A stretch of 17,061 nt of DNA. Source: Chromera velia. Its lineage: Eukaryota; Sar; Chromeraceae. Made by a program: the position numbers and the translations under genes. Shown piece by piece: positions 1 through 8,820 of this stretch (positions are counted from its first letter, which is position 1; every line of letters begins with the position of its first letter). Where the stretch lies: the NCBI GenBank assembly GCA_018398765.1, contig JAHBMJ010000232.1, forward strand, positions 36,027-53,087, written 5' to 3'. The notes beneath the pieces are model-generated. The model did not search any database. It was not told the origin of the DNA and saw nothing but the letters and a program-made list of their open reading frames with translations.

Positions 1-51
1 GGCGAGTCTCCCTCAGTGCCAGCCAACCCTAATTTTCCCAGACTGACGTAC

Positions 52-204
52 CTCGAGATCACCTGGATTGCCCTCTCCCGCGTCTTGTCGACTTTGTCCC
101 CGAAGCACTGAAGGAGAGGCCGCCGGATGGACACGAAGCACTTGTTGAACAGATCTGAGAGGGGGAAGTCGAAGATGAGGGAATTTGGGCAAACGGCTAA
201 CAAG

Positions 205-269
<65 letters not shown>

Positions 270-916
270 GTCGACTGCTTTCCTTCTGCGTGCAACCATT
301 ACCCGGCGATCGGTCTGACACACTGACTGAAAGACTGACTGACAGGCGCTGATTTCGCTTTGTCTTCCGATGAAGAGCGCGTGGAGTTTCTCGACTGAGC
401 GTCTCCTCACGTGTGCGTCCTTCTCCTCAACTAGAATGTTCAGGTCTCGCTGGATGAAGGACAGAAGGCGCTGCAAACACGTACATAGAGACAACGGAGA
501 GAAGGGTATGATGGAGAGGGTAGAGAGAAGTCACGGTCTTTGGGAGAACTACAGACGCTGGCGCACAGGGAGAAGACCTGCTCTGGCCTCACCTCGGGAT
601 CCACCACAGGAATGTCTGCTGCAGACTCTGCCAGGGTCCGCACAGTCCTCGTGGAGGCAGTTGTCTCCAGAGTCCCTGCACGGAGACTTGCTGACGTTGA
701 AGTCTGTCCGGATGGTACAAGCTTGACCCCACTCCACTCATTCATCCATTGGAGGGAAGAGTCCAAGTGCTTCTTTCCGCCACCCTCATCTTTCCCCTTT
801 CCTTCTCTTTTCTTTGCTTTGGTGAATTTGGGGATCTCCAGCTGAGAGATGCACTTGGCGTTGCTCACAGTGCTCTTGTAAGCAACAGCGTCGAAAAGAA
901 AGTCGTCGTCGTTCAT
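52..916 (-). CDS. HEAT-repeat protein resembling dynein axonemal assembly factor 5 (5' part, runs off left edge)
   Basis: Three exons read leftward: 593-916, 344-470 and 52-154, with phase-compatible introns 471-592 (GTGAGG donor, TTTGCAG acceptor), 155-343 (GTCAGT donor, CTCTCAG acceptor) and one starting at 51 (GTACGT) that leaves the window. The start is the first in-frame ATG at 916 with A at -3; the earlier start in this frame is only a GTG. The first about 108 residues are Lys/Glu/Gly- and Ser/Thr-rich and not conserved-looking. From residue 109 the protein has two helical repeats: RDLNILVEEKDAHVRRRSVE, then a second with FVSIRRPLLQCFGDKVDKTR and EKAIQVIS. This is the helix pair plus D-x-V-x-K/R pattern of HEAT repeats and is very like the N terminus of DNAAF5/HEATR2, a cytoplasmic chaperone-like factor for assembling outer and inner dynein arms. 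Homology is from memory of the family. Another HEAT/armadillo protein is possible. Intron 2 carries a compound CT/GT microsatellite in the transcript. Confidence 0.6.
207..264. repeat. Compound microsatellite (AC)14(AG)15
   Basis: An uninterrupted AC run (207-234) passes directly into an AG run (235-264). It lies in intron 2 of the leftward HEAT-repeat gene, where the transcript reads CU repeats then GU repeats, upstream of a pyrimidine-rich acceptor. Confidence 0.95.
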
Positions 917-1301
917 TTCGGTCTCAACGCTCCTCAGATTTCTCACAGGCCGCTTGCCAAGCTGGTCTCTTCAGAGAAGTGAGGCAGGGAAAGTACAGAG
1001 GCACTGTCACAACAGAGTGTGCGCGGTCAAACAGCAGTACGTTGTTACGACGGATGTTGAGAACAGTTTTTGTGATCAGGTTGAAAGCTGAGTGGCTGTA
1101 TATACTGTTGCGGTACTGTCGGAGCGTGGAAAGGTGCGAAAACGCTGGAGACCTGTCAGCTAGAAACATCTGGAAGCCACACGCGTTACAGTCCAATCTC
1201 TCAGTGCTGGAATTTGCTGGCCGAAGGCTTTCGGGAAAACAGTCAGGAAAGGGAGTTTTTGTGTTGCAAAAGATCTTCTTCATGCAAATGGCAGAAATCG
1301 C

Positions 1302-1379
1302 GGGCCCGCGGGCCCCGGAACTTCATGCATATATGTCTTCTGCGGGCTTTTTTCGCGCGGCCGTGCGAAGCCGGGGCCC
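1302..1379. repeat. GC-rich palindrome and inverted repeat
   Basis: GGGCCCGCGGGCCC at 1302-1315 is a perfect 14-bp palindrome. The overlapping 9-mer GGGCCCCGG (1310-1318) recurs inverted as CCGGGGCCC at 1371-1379, with a loop of about 52 nt. It lies just outside the AT-rich tract. Confidence 0.8.
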
Positions 1380-1682
1380 TCCGAACTTGAGCTTGTGTTG
1401 CACATGCAATGTTGCAGACATTCAAGTGTTGTTCACCTATATAGATTCGTGCATGCAAATCAATTATATATAATTAACTGATGATGTACGTATATACAAT
1501 TACACATACAGAAATGTATACATTTACGTATAGCTATATAGCATGCTATAGCTTTATACACATGTGCATGCCTGCATAAATTTGAACGTATCAGTACGTA
1601 TATGCATCAACACGTTATGCTCTGCAGGTGTGTAGATTGTTGGCTGCAATCTTTTGATTAATGCTGTATGCTCTATATATGT

Positions 1683-1723
1683 ATACACTTCCAGGAAGCA
1701 ATTGATTCGATCCGGAAGTGTAT
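1683..1723. repeat. 10-bp perfect inverted repeat with 21-nt loop
   Basis: ATACACTTCC (1683-1692) is matched by GGAAGTGTAT (1714-1723). It is about 250 bp upstream of the start codon at 1975 and may be a hairpin or a dyad binding site in the 5' region of the T1/SPRY gene. No function is assigned. Confidence 0.8.
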
Positions 1724-1974
1724 GGCAGCATGGGTGGCTGTTTCATCTCCTACTGGCACATGCAAAAGCTCGATCCGGATGAAGCTCAATGGTGGTTGGT
1801 TGGTGTCCTGTGCCACTGACAAAACTGTGCTGGATGGATGATTGACTTTGCCCTCACGCTGCCGTGCCCACTCCTGCACGAAGAGAGTGCATGAGGCGAC
1901 CCCTCAATTTGGGTCTGCAAACACTCTTCTGTGAAAGTTGAGACGCCGAAAGATTTGACCGTTTGACCAGCAAT

Positions 1975-3564
1975 ATGACAAGCGAGCTCAGTTACGCAGC
2001 GATCGAGTCGAGTTTTCGGCGTCTGATGACTCTGCTCGATGAGGAAAGGGCGAAGGTTGCGAAGGAGTGGGCAGCCGTGATTGCCAGAAGAGATGCACTG
2101 GACACCGAGCTTGCGCAACAGAAGAAACTTGTGCACATGGAATTGTTGGACACAAAGAGAGAAATCGAAGAGGAGAAAAAAAGACTGATGCAAATGCGCT
2201 CCATGCTTTCTCCTTTAGTTGCTCACGTCAGTTGGCACGGTTTACTCAAAACTGCGGCATGCAGATCCCTATGTCTGTCTACCTGTATTGGCCCGCTTCT
2301 CTCCGTGTCATCTGCTTCGATCCTCATTCAGCATTTTTTCTGCAACATCTTTGCGCGCATAGGACGGGGTTTTTGTCGCAGTTAGTGTCTTTGCTTTCAT
2401 ATTTCGGTGTTTACAGGGTTGCGTACATGAGTTTGTTTGCGTGCATGCGCGTGATTATCATTGTGTGTCGGTATGTATGCGTGTATGCGTGTATGCGTGT
2501 GTGTGTGTGTGTGTGTGTGTGAGTGATTATGACTGTGTGTGAGTGTGTTGATTTGTCTTTGTCGCAACATCTATGCATTCCTCCTGTTCAGCTCCTTTAG
2601 CCCCCCCCGGTTCCACCCTTTTTTCTTCTCGCTGTGTCCACTCTTTTCGTCGGTCCACTCTCATTTTTGTGCATACACGGATGCAGGAAAAGGACCGCAT
2701 TGACTTTCTCGTAGGGGGGCAGAAGGTGTCCGCGTACAAGCCCACGTTGATGATGGCTCCAGGCAGCGCCCTGGAGGCAGTCACGTGGCCAGAGATCGCA
2801 AAGACAGCGCCAAGAGACAGCACGGGAAGATTCATCTTCGATGTGGTCAGTCAGTCAGTCAGTCAGCGTGTGCCATTTCTTCTGTGGTACTGGTTCTCTG
2901 GATGCGATCAGTGGGTGCTCCTGGCAGTTTGTGTGTCCCTCAAGGACAGGAATCTTGCTTTTATATTGATACACACAAGGAAGGCTTCCCTCATGTGGAA
3001 ATCCACTCCGAAGAAAGGGAAGCTATTTGACGTATTTGTAGTACTTTGCACTGTGAGGGCAATTCCTGTTGTTTTGAGGCAACCAATATTCCAGAATGTA
3101 CAAAACAATATGTCGACAAACGAATCACCCACCCACACTCCAAAACAGAGCTCTCCCAAATTCCCTACAGGACCCGGAAGCGTTCGGCCTCATTCTGTCC
3201 TACCTGAGGGCCAAGAGAGCAGAACCAAGTCCCCAGTACCCGGCAGTACCTGAGGTCAGGCAGACAGACAGACAGACAGACAGACAGACACACACAGACA
3301 GACACAGACAGACACAGACAGACACAGACAGACACAGACAGAGACACCAAAACGGACAACGGCACAGGACGCAGACGCCTGAGGCAGGCAGGCAGGCACG
3401 CAGGCAGGCAGGCACACGGACAGGCAGACAGCCAGGCAGCAGCACGTGCGCCTCCACTTTGAATTTCTTTTCCACCCATTTCTTCGTGCGTCGACGTCCA
3501 TTCTCTCTCACTCACACACACAAAACACACACACACACACACACACACCCAACACACTCACTCA

Positions 3565-3599
<35 letters not shown>

Positions 3600-3606
3600 C
3601 ACACAC

Positions 3607-3647
<41 letters not shown>

Positions 3648-5371
3648 AAAGAGAAGGACAATGAGATTCGCCAAAAGAAGCGAAACGCGGTGAGTGGTCA
3701 GAGGAATGACGGATGTCTGGTTCGGCAAGCTGTGTGCCGACATTTTTGAGTGTCTATGTGAGCGTTTGTGTCGATGAAGATACACGTGTGCGTGGTTGTG
3801 TTTGTGTGTGAGTCTGTGTGCAGAAGCTCCGGTACGCTTTTGACTTTGCGGTCAACCGCCTGAACATTTTGGAGCTGACTCCCCACGGTGGGTTTGTGGA
3901 GGAAGTGCACACCGCCTGGATTTATTCTTTCAAAGACGTCGAAGGGCAATGTACTGTTTTTCTCCCTTTCGCTGCAGTGTCATTTCCCGCATTTGCCCCT
4001 TCGCCTCTTCCATGTCCTTCTGCCCTTTCTCACTCTGTGTTTGCAGAACGGGATGCACTTCGTGCAGTTGGTTGACTTTCTGATCTTCTTCTTCTTCGTC
4101 TTCTTCTTCTTCTTCTTTTTTTAACGTGTCGCTTTGATTCAATTTGCAGACATGAAGATCAACCCGTATCACGGGACTTCTCTCCAGATTCAGGGTTCCA
4201 ATGTCACTGCACTCATGCACAGCTGGCAGGCAGTAACAACGAACAAGCCCTGTCTGGCCTCGCGAGACTTCCAGTTCCACGTCGACATCGTCAGGCTGCC
4301 TGAAAGTGTTCTGCCGCCAGCAGGGGGAGGAGGTACCATGGGAGGCAGAGGGGGGAGCAGTCCTTCGAGATCTGCAGCTGCAAGTGGGAGCGGCAGGATT
4401 TTAGGAGGAGGGGGAAGCTCCAAAGGTGGTCTTTGCATCGGCATGGTCGCGCACATTCCGAGCGACAAGGAGAGGAGCCAGATTCGATTTGAAGATGGAG
4501 TCGTTTACAATTCTGGAAATGGGTTGATGGGGGTGAGTCGATTTTGTTTTTGTTTTATCATTCACAACATCAGAGAATTTCGAAATGACTTGAAGAGTGT
4601 GTTTTAGTCTATCTGAGCACTTCTTCTTTGTGCAACTGCAGAGGCATGCTTCAGTTGCTGTATCCAAAAGTCCTTTGGCTGACACTTGTTGAATCAATCA
4701 TCTGAGTTTTTGTTTTACGCTTGCCCACCCTGTTTTTTCATGGCGTTCTCTTCAGGGTGCGGGGGCAGGAGAAGACACCCGGGCAGTTGTCCACTTCAAG
4801 GAAGCCTCGAGGGTTACTGTGAAACTTCTTGCCAACTACAGAAAGCTCCAGTGGTCGGTCGGTCGTTGTACTTTGACAGTGGGTGAAATGCCAGCTCGCA
4901 ATTAAAGTTTTCTTCAACAACTGCTTCAGGTGGACGATCGATCTTGTATGATGGGGTTCACACAATGCTGCCGCTCGCTTGCTGCCCTTTTGAAGCACTC
5001 ACCGTGTTTCTCCAACTGAGGGAGTTGCCTGCATAACGATGCAATACGGAAAGGGACGGGAGGCTGGTCTGGATTCGGAATGCAAAAGAAAAAATCGTGT
5101 TTCTCTGCTGGTATTGTGCGTGGAGCTTTCCTTCTTTCTTCCCCTCTTTTGTCTCACGATCAGGTTTTATAACGGGCATCTGTTGGCAACGTCCATCATT
5201 CGGAATGACATGACGCCCTCCCTCTACCCTATCGTCTGCCTCTTCTACCCGGTCAGTTCTCTGTACCTGGTTGATTCGAATCAGTCGTGGAAACTCTTGC
5301 ACGGACTTGTTTTGAGGTCTTTGTTTCTTCTTTTTGGACTCCCTTTTAGACGCATCGCGCGCGGGCGCTCG

Positions 5372-5415
<44 letters not shown>

Positions 5416-5936
5416 CGGAAGGGAAGGGAAGAGAGGAGGAGGGCAAGGGAGAGGGAACAAGGCAGAGAGAGAAAGTGATTCGGTGACTCCGTGCCTCCAA
5501 ATGCACATTTCCACATTTCCACTTACCTCTCAGAACCTTTTCCTGGTTCATTGATAGTGTTTTGTATTCGAGCAATCTGTGCGTGAATCGTTACGTGTCT
5601 TTTTCTCTATCTGTCCACTGTGTATGTGGAGTGCAGGGCCAGTCAGTGAACATCACCTTTGGAGACCCTGCTCTTGCCTCTTCCCCCAATGCCTCTGAGG
5701 CAAGAGGAAGTCTCCCTCCCCTCAAGCAGCAACAGCAACAGGCAAGCACTGCCAGTGTGCAAAGCGTATCACAAGCAGGAAAAGCCAAACACGACATGGG
5801 AGGCACTGCCGCGACATCCCCGGCAGGCATTCGGTTGGAGTTCAGGAGTGACGGAGAACCCGTTCTCACGTCCGCACCACAGCGGCAGGCGGCAGAGAAT
5901 AATTTGAACTCGAAAGCTGAAACTGGTGCGGGGTGA
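1975..5936 (+). CDS. Coiled-coil / KCTD-type T1 (BTB) / SPRY domain protein, about 508 aa
   Basis: Inferred exons: 1975-2226, 2687-2845, 3171-3254, 3654-3689, 3824-3950, 4150-4532, 4756-4853, 5164-5251 and 5637-5936 (TGA). All phases agree and the total is 1527 nt. Residues about 8-75 are a Lys/Glu-rich coiled coil (LDTKREIEEEKKRLMQM). Residues 85-165 read like a T1/BTB oligomerisation domain: DRIDFLVGGQ, then RDSTGRFIFDV joined to DPEAFGLILSYLR, matching the V-G-G-x-x, D-x-x-G-x-F and F-x-x-I-L-x-Y-L-R pattern of KCTD proteins. Residues 178-220 are an unrecognised linker. Residues about 230-420 look like SPRY: VTVKLLANYRKLQWFYNGHL, LYPIVCLFYP and VNITFGD fit the conserved strands, with a Gly/Ser insert at 277-313. 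The tail has Q5 and is disordered. T1 domains tetramerise or bind cullin-3 and SPRY domains bind proteins, so a ubiquitin-ligase adaptor or scaffold is possible. Least certain: the first donor (2227) and the exon 5-6 junction, where 4047-4070 could be an extra exon. Confidence 0.75.
2497..2521. repeat. (GT)n microsatellite in intron 1
   Basis: An uninterrupted GT run follows imperfect GTATGC units at about 2470-2496. It lies within the 460-nt first intron of the T1/SPRY gene. Confidence 0.9.
2846..2866. repeat. (GTCA)5 array beginning exactly at a splice donor
   Basis: The exon ending in codon GTG at 2843-2845 is followed at once by five GTCA units. The first supplies the donor GTCAGT. Homology-like continuity across the intron (FDV joined to DPEAF) fixes the donor at the first unit. 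Confidence 0.8.
3255..3653. repeat. Intron 3, almost wholly simple repeats (CAGA, GGCA, CA)
   Basis: The 399-nt intron starts GTCAGGCAGACAGACA and runs through CAGA/CACAGA units to about 3345, GGCA/GGCACGCA units at about 3380-3440, a short unique stretch, and long CA runs with AAAC and CTCA interruptions at about 3513-3650, ending at AG (3652-3653). It has no conventional pyrimidine tract next to the acceptor. It precedes a 36-nt microexon. Confidence 0.85.
4047..4070 (+). other. Possible alternative 24-nt exon of the T1/SPRY gene
   Basis: A good acceptor (GTGTTTGCAG) precedes an in-frame segment NGMHFVQL, followed by GTTGAC. It fits the frame only if exon 5 ends at 3937 (GTCGAA donor) and the next exon starts at 4158 (GAAG acceptor); both sites are weaker than those of the direct join 3950 to 4150. 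Both models keep the frame open. The peptide looks protein-like, so cDNA is needed to decide. Confidence 0.35.
4085..4122. repeat. TTC/T-rich tract serving as polypyrimidine tract
   Basis: Reiterated TTC units, one GTC interruption and a T7 run lie about 30-65 nt upstream of the acceptor at 4149 in the T1/SPRY gene. They probably act in 3' splice-site recognition. Confidence 0.7.
5374..5415. repeat. Poly-G homopolymer of 42 nt in intron 8
   Basis: Forty-two consecutive G residues lie on the coding strand of intron 8 of the T1/SPRY gene (5252-5636), followed by GGAAGGGAAGGG-type purine repeats. Its length may be an assembly estimate, because such runs sequence poorly. Confidence 0.9.
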
Positions 5937-6426
5937 AGCATCTCGACGGTGTGTGGTCCATTCGGCAAAGCCAATTATTCATTTTCATTATCGATCTCCC
6001 ACTCACACACCCCATATAACTATGCTAGGAAGGTTGAACGGTAGAGTTTGGAATTGAACTGACCCAATAATGTTGGATTGGTAGGTACGATAGTAGATTG
6101 GGAAGGGCGGTTAGCAGCTACGTACGTAATCCTCTTGATTGCATGATGACTAACATTTTATTTGAAAGACAATGAAAGTTCACTTGTCACGCTCTTCTCC
6201 GCTTGTTACCGGCAGTGTTATGAAGCGATCAGTAAACAGTTTAATATTGACTTGAATACTCAGTTTGCGTCTTTTAAAGAGATATACAAGATGTATATAA
6301 GTTAGTATGTGTATAAGCGCTGCTAATTTGAGCTTGGAGCTCCCATCTTTTTAATTATAGATCGCGAGAAATGAGTTTCAAAAGTTTATGAAATTTAGTG
6401 GAATCTGAACAAGTAGATTACATGTT

Positions 6427-6503
6427 AAATCCCACTAAAATCCACCAAATCCATTCAAATTCAACTAAATTCCAACAGTAAATTCCATTAAATTCTACTA
6501 AAT
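6427..6503. repeat. Degenerate about 10-bp array of AAAT(T/C)C units
   Basis: AAAT begins at 6427, 6438, 6447, 6457, 6467, 6480, 6490 and 6500, each followed by CC, TC or TCC and usually an ACT, ATT or AAC spacer. A similar unit occurs inverted at about 6392-6404 (TTTAGTGGAATC). Confidence 0.8.
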
Positions 6504-6680
6504 TCTCTGGGAATTGCGTTTAGTTTTATATATAAGGTCAGTATCATATAAGCACATAAATAACTTTTTGCACCACCTTTTTGGCAAGTTTTTGCGGGAA
6601 GGCCGAAGGACTAGAAACATCAGTAGATGAATACTGAGGAGTGCAACATGAACATTGAAAAAAACCGATAGCACTAATAG

Positions 6681-6701
6681 TACTATATATAATATATAGT
6701 A
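6681..6701. repeat. 21-bp perfect AT palindrome
   Basis: Ten-base arms surround one central A (6691): TACTATATAT on the left and ATATATAGTA on the right. Outside it, ATAGC at 6668-6672 faces GCTAT at 6704-6708, extending the dyad imperfectly. Confidence 0.8.
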
Positions 6702-8282
6702 GCGCTATACACTCCTAAATGCATTTTACTAGGTATTTTTAATCCTATTTTAGTGCATTCTTAGATATTCTTCTCTGCTATATCGCTCCTGACGTCGCTC
6801 AGCGTTGTTTGAACTTGTTTTTTCTATTCAGTCTATTGTCAGATACACAGCATGGCAGAGCATGCCACTGTACACGTTTCCCTTCGTGATGTTGAAAGGG
6901 GATGCTTCACTGTCCCTCTTTCCCTTCCTCTGCTTTTCTTTTTGTGCGTTTCAATTTCATGCGGCTTCTCTTCCCCGATTTTGTCTCTCTATCGACAGTG
7001 TGTGGCTCTACCTCCCTTCAACACTTCCTTCCTCTAATACTTTGGAGCACACTTTGATTTCTCCGCTTGACTGTTTCGTTCCGATAGCTTTAGCGCTCTG
7101 TGTGTGTATGAAAGAGGAGGGCAGGGAAGGGGAGACTTGGTTCTGATCGATGCATGACCTCGCAAAGCCTGACTGACTGAAAAGTGGTCTTTCATATCGC
7201 ATGCAGACTGCGTGTGGAGAAGAACAAAGGGAGGGGGAAAAAAGTCTTCCCGAGAGGACAGATAGAAATTAAACAGCTGGCAAGAAGTACGCGTGCATGG
7301 AGAAATTAAGACGGCATCATGCATGCGGGCACTGCCGAGTTGAGCAAAACGCAGAGACCATGCAATCTCCGTGAAAAAGTGATGATCCGTCTTTGTGCCG
7401 CGGCGTGTGGATGAAAAATGATCCATCTCTGTAACTGTCTCTTTCTTTTTTCTTTTTCTTGCCTTTCTTCCATCCCTTTCTTTTTTTGCCATGTTTTGCA
7501 ACAAAGACCAGCAAGTCAATCTGCCAATCACAAAAAGTGGGGCATGAGGCCCATTACCCCAGCTTCCTGAATCGGTGTTCCTCTTTCTCTCTCTCTTTGG
7601 AGGACTTCAAAGTCACAGGCTGTGTAGTTTTCTTTCGTCTCTTTTGTCTTCGTTTTTGACAGACAGGAGGAGGGACGGAGAGGGGCACGCACTGTTGATA
7701 CGGCGCAACATCTTTCGAGATTTTTAGATGTACGTGCTTTCCAGATTCTGCCGTGCATTTTCACGGCAAGTTGAATCTGGAAACATTGAAAAACGAGGAC
7801 ACGTACACAAACACCGATGGCCGGACGATGCATAAACCGACCCATGGAGGACCCGAAGTAAGGAAGGCCCCGGAATCCCAGAGCTCCCTCCCCTCAACTC
7901 CCCGAGCGAGGGAAACGAAATGGATAATTAAGGCCTTCCGCGATCACCCCCCCTCCCTCCCCTTCCCAACCAACCCCTCTCTCATGAATAGACGGAAGGA
8001 AGGACGGACGGAAGGAACGGAAGAAAGAAAGGAACTAGGAACGGGGGGCCGGTCGAATGAATCATGGTCGATCGCAGGAAGTAAATTCAGGGGGAGAAGG
8101 AGGGACAATCGGTCCTGTGCGAACGTTACAAAAACGGGCAGGCGAGAAAGGTGGGTGATCGAACACGAAAGAGATGAAATAAAAGGGCAATCAACAAGAC
8201 TGTCCGTCCAGACGAGAGCGATCGAAAGGACGAAAAGAGGTCATGCAATCAGAGCACAGCCTTCCCTCTTGCTGCATAAGGG

Positions 8283-8311
8283 AAGCGAAGGGAAGGGAAG
8301 GGAAGGGAAGG
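8283..8311. repeat. (GGGAA)n purine tandem repeat
   Basis: GGGAA units, one with C interrupting, occur in tandem. A similar but imperfect motif occurs at 5417-5430 after the G42 tract. Confidence 0.8.
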
Positions 8312-8766
8312 AGGCCTCCGAACCGATCCGTGCACTTAAGTGGGATTATTGTCAAGCTAGACAAAGAAGAGGAAGAGAAATGGACGGACATGCGGTACGG
8401 TTCTTGACAGATGTACTCACACGTGCGTGTACTGCTGCACGATGCAGCAGAATCGATCGGGAGTCCCCGAAAGAAAAGGCCGACTGCATGAGTTCGTCAC
8501 CCCGCTTGTCAACCGTAACAAAAGAAAGGGAAGCGAGACGAAGACAAACAAAATACGCAGCCGGAAAGGCGAAGAACTGCAACCTCCCCCCTGTTCGAGC
8601 AGAGTTCATTCACTCTTTGCTTTGTCTATTTGACGAATCAGACGGCAGTTTCAAAGGGAGGGTTGGATGAGAGAGGAAAGACATGAGGCAGGAAAAGAGG
8701 ACGAATTGTCGCACAAGAAAATGGAATCCAAAATCTCTTTCGAGTAATTTATCGTCTGTCCTCCGC

Positions 8767-8820
8767 TGTCTGTCTGTCTGTCTGTCCGTCCGTCCGTCTG
8801 TCTATCTGTCTGTCTGTCTG
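8767..8820. repeat. (TCTG)n / (TCCG)n tetranucleotide repeat
   Basis: TCTG units are interrupted by TCCG and one TCTA unit. About 100 bp downstream (8911-8943) there is a GTGA/GTTA array. Both lie in non-coding DNA. Confidence 0.85.

Larger units (their letters stand above)
917..1974. promoter_or_regulatory. Divergent intergenic region between two start codons
   Basis: This 1.06-kb stretch separates the start of the leftward HEAT-repeat gene (916) from the start of the rightward T1/SPRY gene (1975), so it must hold both promoters or one bidirectional promoter. No coding exon is supported. It contains a GC-only palindrome and inverted repeat (1302-1379), an AT-rich alternating purine-pyrimidine tract at about 1455-1690 with a 14-bp palindrome at 1537-1550, and a 10-bp hairpin at 1683-1723. 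No TATA box or initiator can be assigned confidently, because TATA-like strings are everywhere in the AT-rich part. Confidence 0.5.
5937..6800. other. AT-rich intergenic island downstream of the T1/SPRY gene
   Basis: After the TGA at 5936 the base composition turns AT-rich and no exon is recognisable. The stretch includes a run of AAAT steps about 10 bp apart (6427-6503), a 21-bp palindrome (6681-6701), and at 6718-6760 two AATGCA/TGCATT-ended segments facing each other. It looks like 3' UTR passing into degenerate transposon-like or matrix-type DNA. No polyadenylation signal can be assigned with confidence. Confidence 0.5.

Noticed and set aside
1351-1372. GCGGGC followed by a T run, resembling a bacterial rho-independent terminator
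   Set aside because: The window is eukaryotic, with introns in every gene; this is part of a GC-rich inverted repeat in an intergenic region.
3259-3345. CRISPR-like array
   Set aside because: The units are 4-8 bp with no unique spacers; this is a plain microsatellite.
3096-3749. 217-codon plus-strand frame with long Thr/His repeats and its antisense Cys/Val/Leu frames
   Set aside because: These are translations of CA, CAGA and GGCA microsatellites in an intron; dinucleotide and tetranucleotide repeats lack stop codons by nature.
4862-4945. A 16-nt microexon at 4930-4945 (GRSIL) between the two SPRY exons
   Set aside because: It is frame-compatible, but joining 4853 directly to 5164 gives a better SPRY strand (KLQWFYNGHL) without needing an extremely small exon.
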